Origin: Sutterellaceae bacterium
GTDB taxonomy: Bacteria; Pseudomonadota; Gammaproteobacteria; Burkholderiales; Burkholderiaceae_F
NCBI GenBank assembly: GCA_030531135.1
Contig: JAUNOJ010000133.1
Coordinates: forward strand, 1 to 5,293
Direction of reading: 5' to 3'
Length of the DNA stretch: 5,293 nucleotides
Shown: positions 1-5,293 of the stretch, in pieces
How the letters are laid out: the number at the start of each line of letters is the position of its first letter
Position numbering within the stretch: position 1 is the first letter of the stretch
The notes under the pieces: model-generated
The model's input: only the letters and a program-made list of their open reading frames with translations
Databases searched by the model: none
Told to the model about the DNA's origin: nothing
Position numbers and translations under genes: made by a program

Positions 1-462
1 GAGCGTTTCGGCAATGGCTTTGGGGCGCCCCGGAAGGTTCACGATCAGTGCGGCATGGTCCGGAATTTCGCGCAACACCGCCACCTGACGGCTCAAAATG
101 GCCGTGGGCACGAAATTTAAAGAGATGCGACGCATCTGCTCGGCAAAACCGGGCATTTCGCGCGTGGCAACGGCAAGCGTTGCTTCGGGCGTCACATCGC
201 GGCGAGCCGGTCCCGTGCCGCCCGTGGTAAAGACCAAGTCGCAGCCCACTTTGTCGACCAATTCTCGAAGCGTTTCTTCAATGGTGTATTGCTCGTCGGG
301 AATCAGGCGTTCGTGAAACTGCACCGGCGTCAAAATGGCGTCTTCGCACCAGGTACGAAGCGCAGGCAAGCCTTCGTCCATGTATTCGCCGCGGCTGGCG
401 CGATCTGAAACGGAAACCAGACCCACGATCAATTCGTTTTCTTGAGAGCGTTGCGCACGCAT
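1..462 (-). CDS. mogA: Molybdopterin adenylyltransferase MogA, C-terminus cut by window edge
   Basis: MogA activates molybdopterin with Mg-ATP to adenylyl-molybdopterin, which MoeA then uses for molybdate insertion; it acts in the cytoplasm. I translated the minus strand by hand, and it stays open to base 1. About 154 residues are visible of a family length near 195, so about 50 C-terminal residues are missing. The match to E. coli MogA is strong throughout: LVSVSDRASRGEY near the N-terminus, IPDEQ around residue 55, TTGGTGPARRDVTPEATLAVA at 79-99, then REMPGFAEQMRRISLNFVPTAILSRQ and NLPGRPKAI. Asp56 and Asp89 correspond to E. coli Asp49 and Asp82, which are linked to catalysis. I chose the ATG at 462 because AGGATGAG lies just upstream. 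An in-frame ATG at 474 adds four residues but has no spaced ribosome binding site. It follows darP on the same strand with a gap of about 120 bases, probably one transcript. MoaB is the main alternative, but the TGPARRDVTP pattern and alignment favour MogA. Confidence 0.94.
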   Translation of the reverse strand, partial: MRAQRSQENELIVGLVSVSDRASRGEYMDEGLPALRTWCEDAILTPVQFHERLIPDEQYTIEETLRELVDKVGCDLVFTTGGTGPARRDVTPEATLAVATREMPGFAEQMRRISLNFVPTAILSRQVAVLREIPDHAALIVNLPGRPKAIAETL

Positions 463-515
463 ATTCGGGCTCATCCTAAAAAAGAAAAAACTGTTTCGAG
501 ATTATCGCAATTTTT

Positions 516-552
516 TCGCCTTCTACAGCTTGTGAAAAACCGCAGAAGGCGA
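516..552. repeat. 9-bp inverted repeat between darP and mogA
   Basis: TCGCCTTCT at 516-524 is a perfect inverted match to AGAAGGCGA at 544-552, with a 19-base loop. Read in the direction of darP to mogA, the hairpin is followed by a run of A, not T, so it does not look like an intrinsic terminator for that strand. On the plus strand only a weak T-rich patch follows. It could stabilise the darP 3' end or fold the mogA leader. No function can be assigned. Confidence 0.4.
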
Positions 553-582
553 GGTGTTTTGTGTAACAAATTTTGCAAGAGA

Positions 583-1152
583 CTATTCTTCTTCTTCGTC
601 TTGCGTCAATTCCAACGTCAAAGGCGGCAAAACGGATGCGTAGAGAAGCTTGTAGAGCTCTCGTGCGGACTTGGGCGGTTTGGCCTGGTCGCGCTCTTTT
701 CTTGCGGCTCTGACCAACTGACGCAAACGCTGAACGTCGGCTTCCGGATTTTCTTCGATGTAACTTGTCACGGCCTTGTCGTCTTCGATCATGGCGTCGC
801 GCAAACGTTCGGCACGATGAAGTGCGGCCACAGCGGCGCGGCTTTCGCCCGTGGCGCGATCGATGGCTTCGCGCACCGCCGCACCGTCAAGCTTACGCAT
901 CAGTTTGCCGATCAACTGCGCCTGACGACGCAGTGCGCCAAAAGACTTCATCTTTTTGTAGTCGTTGATGGCATCCAAAATATCTTCGGGCAAATCGATG
1001 CGAGCGAGCTGATCGGTTCCTAAGCGCGCTAATTCGAGACCGAGCTTTTGCATGGCTTCGGAATCGCGTTTTTTCTGAGATTTCGAGGGGCCGTCGTAGA
1101 AGTCGTCGTCTTCTTCTTCGGTCTCGGTTCGGGTGTCGTAATAGTTTTTCAT
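583..1152 (-). CDS. darP: Ribosome biogenesis factor DarP/YjgA (DUF615)
   Basis: DarP is a small, mostly helical protein that binds late 50S ribosomal precursors and supports maturation of the peptidyl transferase centre in E. coli. The 189-residue product is close to the 183 residues of E. coli YjgA. Matching landmarks are an acidic N-terminus (residues about 9-18), SKSQKKRDSEAMQKLG at 23-38, RRQAQLIGKLMRK around 75-87, and AARKERDQAKPPKSARELYKLL near the C-terminus; PPKSAR is highly characteristic. The protein ends in a short run of glutamates (DEEEE), a lineage-specific acidic tail. The start is ATG at 1152, the first in the frame that gives the family N-terminus; no good Shine-Dalgarno sequence precedes it. 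It is divergent from htpX and upstream of mogA. Family assignment is secure; the exact role is transferred from E. coli. Confidence 0.95.
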   Translation of the reverse strand: MKNYYDTRTETEEEDDDFYDGPSKSQKKRDSEAMQKLGLELARLGTDQLARIDLPEDILDAINDYKKMKSFGALRRQAQLIGKLMRKLDGAAVREAIDRATGESRAAVAALHRAERLRDAMIEDDKAVTSYIEENPEADVQRLRQLVRAARKERDQAKPPKSARELYKLLYASVLPPLTLELTQDEEEE

Positions 1153-1200
1153 AATGAGCCAAATTGTAAAGGTTATGCCGCCGATTTGCTCAGCAAAAAT

Positions 1201-1229
1201 TTGTTAAACATTTGAGCTAAAAATATAAC
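1201..1229 (+). promoter_or_regulatory. Candidate sigma70 promoter for htpX
   Basis: TTGTTA at 1201-1206 (4 of 6 to the -35 consensus) is followed after exactly 17 bases by TATAAC at 1224-1229 (5 of 6 to the -10 consensus). Transcription would begin near 1236 and give htpX a leader of about 135 bases that contains the inverted repeat at 1304-1340. The region is AT-rich, so a chance match is possible. I found no convincing heat-shock sigma32 promoter. Confidence 0.5.
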
Positions 1230-1230
1230 A
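1222..1230 (-). promoter_or_regulatory. Candidate extended -10 promoter for darP
   Basis: The minus strand reads TGTTATATT here, a TGn extension plus TATATT (5 of 6 to the -10 consensus). No good -35 hexamer lies at the right distance upstream. Transcription would begin roughly 65 bases before the darP ATG. The motif lies on the same bases as the htpX -10 element, so the two promoters, if both real, would compete for polymerase. Confidence 0.3.
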
Positions 1231-1303
1231 ATCAACCCGCACAAACACATTACACTTAGCCCCGAGAAGAGTGGTAGTTTTTTTACCCTCCCGTTTTGTC
1301 AAA

Positions 1304-1340
1304 GCACGAACCTTTCACAGGGAAGGTTGACGGTTCGTGC
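1304..1340 (+). promoter_or_regulatory. Inverted repeat in the probable htpX 5' leader
   Basis: GCACGAACC at 1304-1312 pairs perfectly with GGTTCGTGC at 1332-1340 around a 19-base loop. With one bulged A at 1341 the stem can extend by three A-T pairs. A second hairpin inside it, 1309-1315 with 1322-1328 (seven pairs, one G-T wobble, six-base loop), shares bases 1309-1312 with the outer stem, so the two forms exclude each other. The structure ends about 16 bases before the ribosome binding site. It could be an RNA switch element or a DNA operator; no T-run follows, so it is not a normal terminator. Confidence 0.45.
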
Positions 1341-1356
1341 ATTTCGAGTTCAAGAA

Positions 1357-1362
1357 TAAGGA
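1357..1362 (+). promoter_or_regulatory. Ribosome binding site of htpX
   Basis: TAAGGA lies 10 bases before the ATG at 1373. It decides the start: an in-frame GTG at 1337 would add 12 hydrophilic residues absent from the family, has no such site, and falls inside the inverted repeat. Confidence 0.7.
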
Positions 1363-1372
1363 AAATACACAA

Positions 1373-2260
1373 ATGAAGCGTATCGCGCTTTTGATTCTGA
1401 CCAATATCGCTATTGTTGTGATGCTTGGCATCGTGCTCAATGTCGTGAGCATGCTCACCGGCATCAATTTCGGCCAGATGGCGGGCGCAAACCTTGACGT
1501 TGCCGCACTTTTGGTGTTTGCGTTGGTGGTGGGTTTTGCAGGCTCCATCATTTCGCTCTTTATGAGCAAGACCATGGCCAAAATGTCCATGGGCGTGCAG
1601 ATGATCAATGTCGACAATCCGGCTCCGGGTTTGGAAGCTTGGTTGGTGGGCGTGATTCGCGCTCAGGCTCAGAAGGCCGGCGTTGCAATGCCCGAAGTCG
1701 GTATCTATGACGGCGAACCCAACGCCTTTGCTACGGGTGCCACGAAAAACAGCTCCATGGTGGCGGTGTCCACCGGTCTTTTGCGCTTGATGAACCAAAA
1801 GGAAGTCGAAGCCGTGTTGGCCCACGAAATGAGCCACGTTGCCAACGGCGACATGGTGACCATGACTTTGGTGCAGGGCGTGATGAATACCTTCGTGGTC
1901 TTTATCTCCCGCTTGGTCGGCTGGGTGGTCGATCGCCAGATTTTGCGTAACGAAGAAGAAGGTCCCGGTATCGGCTACTTTGTGACGAGCATCGTTTTGG
2001 ATATCGCGCTCGGTTTCTTGGCCGGTATCGTGGTTGCAGCTTTCAGCCGTCATCGCGAATTCCGTGCCGACGCGGGTGCCGCTCAATTGATGGGCAATCC
2101 GCAGCCCATGATCGAAGCCCTTCAGCGCTTGGGCACGATGCAGCCCGCCGAATTGCCTGCGTCTGTGAAGGGTTTGGGTATCTCGGGCGGTATCGGTAGC
2201 CTCTTTGCTTCTCACCCCTCGATTGAAGAACGTGTGGAAGCTTTGCGCAACATGCACTAA
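1373..2260 (+). CDS. htpX: Protease HtpX (M48 family zinc metalloprotease)
   Basis: HtpX is an inner-membrane zinc endopeptidase that degrades misfolded or damaged membrane proteins, working alongside FtsH in envelope quality control. The product is 295 residues, against 293 in E. coli. It begins [20 protein letters not shown], the typical first membrane segment (about 3-28), followed by a second at about 42-64. The catalytic HEMSH motif is at 151-155 (zinc ligands His151 and His155, base Glu152), continuing [20 protein letters not shown] as in the family. The third zinc ligand is the Glu229 of [11 protein letters not shown]. Two further hydrophobic stretches lie near 164-184 and 203-224. The C-terminal [13 protein letters not shown] matches the family ending. 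All catalytic residues are present, so the enzyme should be active. It stands alone as a transcription unit, divergent from darP and closed by a terminator. In E. coli the gene responds to envelope and heat stress; the leader here carries an unusual inverted repeat. Confidence 0.97.
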   Translation: MKRIALLILTNIAIVVMLGIVLNVVSMLTGINFGQMAGANLDVAALLVFALVVGFAGSIISLFMSKTMAKMSMGVQMINVDNPAPGLEAWLVGVIRAQAQKAGVAMPEVGIYDGEPNAFATGATKNSSMVAVSTGLLRLMNQKEVEAVLAHEMSHVANGDMVTMTLVQGVMNTFVVFISRLVGWVVDRQILRNEEEGPGIGYFVTSIVLDIALGFLAGIVVAAFSRHREFRADAGAAQLMGNPQPMIEALQRLGTMQPAELPASVKGLGISGGIGSLFASHPSIEERVEALRNMH

Positions 2261-2288
2261 TCGCTGACACAAAATCAGTACACGCCAA

Positions 2289-2317
2289 GAAAGCCTCGCA
2301 ATTGTCGAGGCTTTTTT
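2289..2317 (+). terminator. Intrinsic terminator of htpX
   Basis: AAGCCTCG at 2291-2298 pairs perfectly with CGAGGCTT at 2306-2313 around a 7-base loop, followed by a run of six T (2312-2317). It begins about 30 bases after the htpX stop. It isolates htpX from the nucleotidyltransferase gene, which therefore needs its own promoter. Confidence 0.9.
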
Positions 2318-2427
2318 GCGTTCGGACGATCGGTTTGTGCGTTGCTGTTACAAATCGGGCAGACGCGGTTTTGGCAAATTTGCTACGCTCATGACAAACA
2401 TTTCCGAACAAGGTCTTTGCAAAAGCC

Positions 2428-3354
2428 ATGCGCCAGAACTCATACAAAGAACAAATAGAGTTGTTGCTTGCCGTTGCCGAAGGTTTTGCGACAGGCTCAA
2501 ATTTTGTTCTCAAGGGCGGCAATGCCATCAATCTGTTCGTGGAAAATATGCCGCGCGTCTCGTTTGATCTGGATTATGTTTTTTGCGACAGCAGTCTTGC
2601 GCGTGCCGAAGCGCTTGCGCGTATTGACAATGATCTCAAAAGCGTCTGCCGGACCTTGACCGAGGAAGGTTTCAGGTGCTTCATGAACAATGCACCGACC
2701 GAGGCCAAATGCGTCATATCCCGCGGGAAGGCGTCGGTCAAAGTTGAAGTCAACACGGTCTTTCGCGGCACTTTGAAACCGGTTTGTTTGCGTTCGATTT
2801 GTCCGCGAGCAGAAGACATTTTCCGTCGACCTTTGCAAGTTTCGGTTTTGGATACGGATGAGCTTTACGCCGGAAAGTTTGTGGCAGCTCTGGATCGCCA
2901 ACACCCCCGCGACTTCTACGACGTTCGGCGTTTTTGGCAAAGGGGCGAGGCGGTGACCGAGTCTTTGCTCGATTGCTTTGTCGTCTATCTGGCGGCAAGC
3001 AATCGTCCGGCGCACGAAGTTCTTTTCGGTCCGGATCGTTTGGACGAAGGGCTTTTTCATCGTGTGACCGAACCGACCTTGTTCGAGCCCAGTAAATGGG
3101 ACGATCTCAAAGAAGTGCGCTGTAAACTCAAAAAAGAAATCATCTCGAAAATGACGCCGCAACACCGCCGGTTTTTGGTGTCCGTCACCCGAGCACAACC
3201 GCAGTGGGAATTGCTGCCGTTTGCAGGACTTTCGTCGTTGCCGGCAATACAGTGGAAACTGCGCAACCTTAAAAAACTCGCCGAGACAAACTCGGCAAAG
3301 TTTGAGGCGCAAGGCTCTGCTCTGGAAGACGGTTTTGCAACATTTACGCCTTGA
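2428..3354 (+). CDS. AbiEii/AbiGii-family nucleotidyltransferase, no adjacent antitoxin
   Basis: This 308-residue protein belongs to the nucleotidyltransferase family of AbiEii toxins (DUF1814, DNA polymerase beta fold), which transfer nucleotides to RNA targets; some members are known to modify tRNA. Visible motifs are LKGGNAINLF at 28-37, then RVSFDLDYVF at 43-52 with the metal-binding pair Asp47 and Asp49, KVEVN at 105-109 with a probable third acidic residue Glu107, and LDTDELYAGKFVAALDRQHPRDFYDVRRF at 141-169, including Lys150, Arg161, Asp162 and Asp165. The usual GGTA is GGNA here. The C-terminal half (about 180-308) is helical and less conserved. The ATG at 2428 is the only start between an upstream in-frame stop and the motif region; no good ribosome binding site precedes it, so expression may be weak. 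A weak extended -10 (TGCTACGCT at 2381-2389) is the only promoter hint. AbiE systems normally place antitoxin AbiEi directly upstream; here htpX and its terminator are upstream instead. The family call is firm, toxin activity is not shown. Confidence 0.88.
   Translation: MRQNSYKEQIELLLAVAEGFATGSNFVLKGGNAINLFVENMPRVSFDLDYVFCDSSLARAEALARIDNDLKSVCRTLTEEGFRCFMNNAPTEAKCVISRGKASVKVEVNTVFRGTLKPVCLRSICPRAEDIFRRPLQVSVLDTDELYAGKFVAALDRQHPRDFYDVRRFWQRGEAVTESLLDCFVVYLAASNRPAHEVLFGPDRLDEGLFHRVTEPTLFEPSKWDDLKEVRCKLKKEIISKMTPQHRRFLVSVTRAQPQWELLPFAGLSSLPAIQWKLRNLKKLAETNSAKFEAQGSALEDGFATFTP
3271..3303 (-). terminator. Probable terminator of the 265-residue gene, inside the facing CDS
   Basis: GCCGAG at 3280-3285 pairs with CTCGGC at 3291-3296 around a 5-base loop. 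Across a small internal loop, a second stem of five pairs (3274-3278 with 3299-3303) continues it. Read on the minus strand, the structure ends in TTTTTT (3276-3271), as an intrinsic terminator should. It lies about 40-70 bases past the minus-strand stop codon and entirely within the coding end of the nucleotidyltransferase gene. Confidence 0.5.
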
Positions 3355-4141
3355 AGCGCAATTTGCCGTTTTTCTCTCTGACGTAGGCTTTGTTTTCAAG
3401 GGCTTTGAAAAGCTTTTGAGCACGCGCCGGATCAACGTGTAGTTGCACGGCAATCCAACGGATGCTTTGCTCTTCGTCCAGAATCAGACAGTCGCCGGCA
3501 GCTTCTAACAGCGGATCGACCGTTTGTTGCGGCAGCGACTGAGAGCGTTGTAGGGCACTTTGAACGCCGCCTGCAAAACTTCTCACAATCGTTTCCGTCG
3601 TGTTTTTCGAGGGCTGCGGCAAGGCCAGTACCGTGCACTTTTGCCAGTGCTGTACAAAGGCGCCGAGGCGCTTATCCGTAATGCGGCGACCATCGTCCAA
3701 GGGTTGTCCGAAAACGGGCTCCAAGAGCGGTTTGATTTCGTCGAGATTGACTGCCTGCCACGGGTAGCAGGAAAGGAAAATCACGAGCCTCGGAAGACGC
3801 GCTTGCATCACTTGCACAAACTCGTCAATGTGACTTGCAATGACTTTGACGGTTTGCGGACCGTGCGCATTTCGAATTTCGCTCTTTGGCCACTCCAAGG
3901 TGAAAAAACGCTTTTCAAAGGCGCCTTCCGTGCCCCTGAGGCGCTTGACAGGGATACCCCACAAGTCGAACCAGCCGATAAATTGCTCCAACACACGACC
4001 GCGATCGACGCTGTTATCAAAAAACACGCCGCGACGCTTGGGCGCCAATTCTGGGCCGAAACCGGGCAGCGTCACGACGGCGATGCCGCCGGTGGCGTTT
4101 TCTTCGGTGTTAAGAACTTCCGGAATAGGCAGTGTGGGCAT
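3344..4141 (-). CDS. Hypothetical protein, possibly uracil-DNA glycosylase-like with winged-helix tail
   Basis: I do not recognise this 265-residue protein with confidence. It looks soluble, with no signal peptide or membrane segment. Its central part resembles the order of elements in the uracil-DNA glycosylase superfamily: a strand with VVTLPGFGPEL at 22-32, an arginine/tryptophan region RGRVLEQFIGWFDLWG at 47-62, a hydrophobic strand RLVIFLSCYPWQAV at 118-131, and VLALPQPSKNT at 171-181, where the glycosylases usually have a HPS motif. Gln176 replaces the histidine, so activity would be in doubt even if the fold is right. Residues about 207-265 look like a small winged-helix domain (SIRWIAVQLHVDPARAQKLFKALENKAYV, then a basic end). 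ATG at 4141 is the first usable start after an upstream in-frame stop; no clear ribosome binding site is seen. It is convergent with the nucleotidyltransferase gene and overlaps its 3' end by 11 bases. The gene itself is well supported by length; its function is inference. Confidence 0.8.
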   Translation of the reverse strand: MPTLPIPEVLNTEENATGGIAVVTLPGFGPELAPKRRGVFFDNSVDRGRVLEQFIGWFDLWGIPVKRLRGTEGAFEKRFFTLEWPKSEIRNAHGPQTVKVIASHIDEFVQVMQARLPRLVIFLSCYPWQAVNLDEIKPLLEPVFGQPLDDGRRITDKRLGAFVQHWQKCTVLALPQPSKNTTETIVRSFAGGVQSALQRSQSLPQQTVDPLLEAAGDCLILDEEQSIRWIAVQLHVDPARAQKLFKALENKAYVREKNGKLRFKA

Positions 4142-4178
4142 CTCGAGGGTGGCATATGAAACAAAAAAGACTTTCGCG

Positions 4179-4208
4179 ATATTACGCTATTGTCGCGACT
4201 TCGGACAA
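4179..4208 (-). promoter_or_regulatory. Weak promoter candidate for the 265-residue gene
   Basis: On the minus strand TTGTCC (4208-4203) is followed after 18 bases by TAATAT (4184-4179), each 4 of 6 to consensus. The start of transcription would be near 4172, some 30 bases before the ATG. The -35 element overlaps a small inverted repeat (4196-4201 with 4207-4212). The position between the upstream terminator and the gene is right, but the match is weak. Confidence 0.27.
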
Positions 4209-4212
4209 GTCG

Positions 4213-4253
4213 AAAAAATCGGCCCCGGATTCGTTTCAAGAATCGGGGCCGAT
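4213..4253 (-). terminator. Intrinsic terminator of the RND pump gene
   Basis: Bases 4218-4232 pair with 4240-4253 in a GC-rich stem (14 pairs with one bulged G) around a 7-base loop. On the minus strand it is followed directly by TTTTTT (4218-4213). It starts about 22 bases past the pump's stop codon at 4275, so the pump is the last gene of its transcript and does not read into the 265-residue gene. Confidence 0.92.
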
Positions 4254-4274
4254 CTCAATGGGTATTGGCGTCAA

Positions 4275-5293
4275 TTACTTGCGTTTGACTTTAGCGAGCA
4301 ACTTTTCAATCCATGTGTAGAAAAGCGGCGTAAACACAATCCCGACGATGCTGGCTAAAAGCATGCCCGAGAACGTCGTAATGCCGATCGATTGACGACT
4401 TGCGGCACCCGCCCCCGTGGCAAAGACCATGGGCAGTACGCCGAAGATAAAGGACCATGCCGTCATCATCACGGCGCGGAAACGCTGCGAGGCGCCTGCC
4501 AAAGCGGCGTCTTCGGCCGACATGCCGGACTCGCGCTTGACCTTGGAAAATTCCACCATCAAGATGGCGCTTTTTGCCGATAGGCCGATGAGCATGACCA
4601 AGCCCAATTCGGCATAGATGTTTAAGTCGCCTCCGGTCAGTTTCAGACCCAAACAGCCGCCGAAAAGGGCAAAAACGACGGTGAGCATGACGGATACGGG
4701 CATGGTCCAGCTTTCGTACTGCGCCACCAAGAAAAGATAGGCAAAAAGCAGAGCCAAACCGGTAAAGATCACGATTTCGCCTTGGTTGTCCTTTTCCTGA
4801 CGACTCATGCCTGTCCATTCGATTTCATAGCCCTGCGGCAGTTTCAACGACTCGATGGTTTTGAAAACGTCTCCGGTACTCACGCCTTCGGCTGTTTGCA
4901 CGTTCATGGAGGCTGACGACATCTTGTTAAATCGGGCAAGTTCTCTGGCGCCCACTTCAACCGTTACTTTGCCGATGGCAGATAACGGCACCTGTTGACC
5001 TTCGGTGTTTTGCACAAACACGGTTTCGATATCGGAAATCGAGGCACGATATCCTGCTTGGGCCTGCATAATGACTTCAAAGTTGTTGTTTTCCAAAGTG
5101 AAGTCATTGATGTAGTAAGAGGCAAGGGCATCTTGCAAAGCCGAGTAGACGCTTGAAGCCGAAATACCCAAGAGTTCTGCCTTTGCGCGATCCAAAGAAA
5201 AGCGCAACTGCACGGTGTCGGCCTTAAAGCTTGTCATGGCCGAGCGCACCAAAGGCGAAGCGGATAACTCGACAACCACCTGATTGGCAACTT
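4275..5293 (-). CDS. RND efflux transporter permease (AcrB/HAE-1 type), C-terminal part
   Basis: This is the inner-membrane, proton-driven subunit of a tripartite multidrug efflux pump, which works with a periplasmic adaptor and an outer-membrane channel. The frame is open through base 5293, so about 338 of an expected 1030-1050 residues are present. The visible part aligns with the second half of AcrB: the periplasmic porter/docking segment ([24 protein letters not shown], then [29 protein letters not shown]), then [13 protein letters not shown] before the membrane domain. Five hydrophobic segments follow, matching helices 8-12. The motif [13 protein letters not shown] carries the lysine equivalent to AcrB Lys940 of the proton relay; the paired aspartates of helix 4 lie outside the window. 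[19 protein letters not shown] and the end [19 protein letters not shown] are also typical. An internal GTG at 5279 is not a start. The adaptor and the other pump genes, if linked, lie to the right. Which substrate it exports cannot be told from this fragment. Confidence 0.96.
   Translation of the reverse strand, partial: VANQVVVELSASPLVRSAMTSFKADTVQLRFSLDRAKAELLGISASSVYSALQDALASYYINDFTLENNNFEVIMQAQAGYRASISDIETVFVQNTEGQQVPLSAIGKVTVEVGARELARFNKMSSASMNVQTAEGVSTGDVFKTIESLKLPQGYEIEWTGMSRQEKDNQGEIVIFTGLALLFAYLFLVAQYESWTMPVSVMLTVVFALFGGCLGLKLTGGDLNIYAELGLVMLIGLSAKSAILMVEFSKVKRESGMSAEDAALAGASQRFRAVMMTAWSFIFGVLPMVFATGAGAASRQSIGITTFSGMLLASIVGIVFTPLFYTWIEKLLAKVKRK

Noticed and set aside
516..552. Inverted repeat as an intrinsic terminator after darP
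   Set aside because: In the darP direction the stem is followed by A residues, not T.
442..1023. Plus-strand frame of 193 codons across darP
   Set aside because: It is a shadow of DarP, whose identity is secure, and its product begins with low-complexity basic sequence and has no family features.
1337..1372. Upstream GTG start adding 12 residues to HtpX
   Set aside because: The added residues are hydrophilic and absent from the family, and the ribosome binding site at 1357-1362 fits the ATG at 1373.
1153..1372. Heat-shock sigma32 promoter for htpX
   Set aside because: I looked for a CTTGAA element followed by CCCCAT at the usual distance and found no acceptable pair.
1283..2272. Long open frame (329 codons) on the minus strand across htpX
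   Set aside because: It is antisense to a textbook HtpX, is very rich in histidine and glutamine as expected from reading the complement of its codons, and matches no family I know.
2391..2567. ATG at 2391 as a small upstream gene or antitoxin for the nucleotidyltransferase
   Set aside because: The frame gives a cysteine- and arginine-rich product that overlaps deep into the nucleotidyltransferase coding region and has no resemblance to AbiEi or other antitoxins.
3393..3411. Hairpin TTTTCAA/TTGAAAA as terminator for the nucleotidyltransferase gene
   Set aside because: The stem is almost all A-T, the T-run after it is short and interrupted, and the bases are explained as coding sequence of the facing gene.
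2497..3453. Long open frame (318 codons) on the minus strand across the nucleotidyltransferase gene
   Set aside because: The plus strand carries clear AbiEii motifs across the same bases; the antisense product has no recognisable motif and an erratic composition.
3560..4358. Plus-strand frames across the 265-residue gene and its upstream gap
   Set aside because: They run antisense to the better-supported minus-strand gene and through the strong RND terminator hairpin, with no recognisable motifs.

Overview
The window reads as ordinary bacterial chromosome from a Gram-negative proteobacterium, most likely a betaproteobacterium of the order Burkholderiales. The basis is a darP (yjgA) gene followed on the same strand by mogA, a pairing I recall as common in betaproteobacteria, together with an HtpX membrane protease and an AcrB-type RND pump, which points to a two-membrane cell. 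Gene style and base composition would fit the gut family Sutterellaceae, but that is only an impression. No tRNA, rRNA, CRISPR array, insertion sequence or integrase is visible, and no gene-free stretch reaches 300 bases.

Layout from left to right. Bases 1-462 (minus) are the N-terminal three quarters of MogA, the molybdopterin adenylyltransferase, cut by the window edge. Bases 583-1152 (minus) are DarP, a 50S ribosome assembly factor; the two are co-oriented and probably co-transcribed, with an unexplained inverted repeat in the gap. A 220-base divergent region (1153-1372) separates darP from htpX. It carries opposing promoter candidates that share the same AT-rich bases, and a 9-bp inverted repeat in the likely htpX leader. 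Bases 1373-2260 (plus) are HtpX, followed by a clear intrinsic terminator.

Bases 2428-4141 are the accessory-looking part. A 308-residue AbiEii/AbiGii-family nucleotidyltransferase (plus) faces an unrecognised 265-residue protein (minus), and their 3' ends overlap by 11 bases. No AbiEi antitoxin gene lies next to the nucleotidyltransferase. The 265-residue protein has weak resemblance to the uracil-DNA glycosylase fold plus a C-terminal winged-helix-like tail; this is inference only. A terminator for the minus-strand gene appears to sit inside the coding end of the nucleotidyltransferase gene.

Bases 4142-4274 hold a strong terminator for the last gene and a weak promoter candidate for the 265-residue protein. 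Bases 4275-5293 (minus) are the C-terminal third of an RND efflux inner-membrane pump, open at the right edge.

Functionally, the flanks are housekeeping: cofactor synthesis, ribosome assembly, membrane quality control and drug efflux. The only candidate for something undescribed is the convergent pair at 2428-4141, and I would treat it as a lead rather than a demonstrated system.
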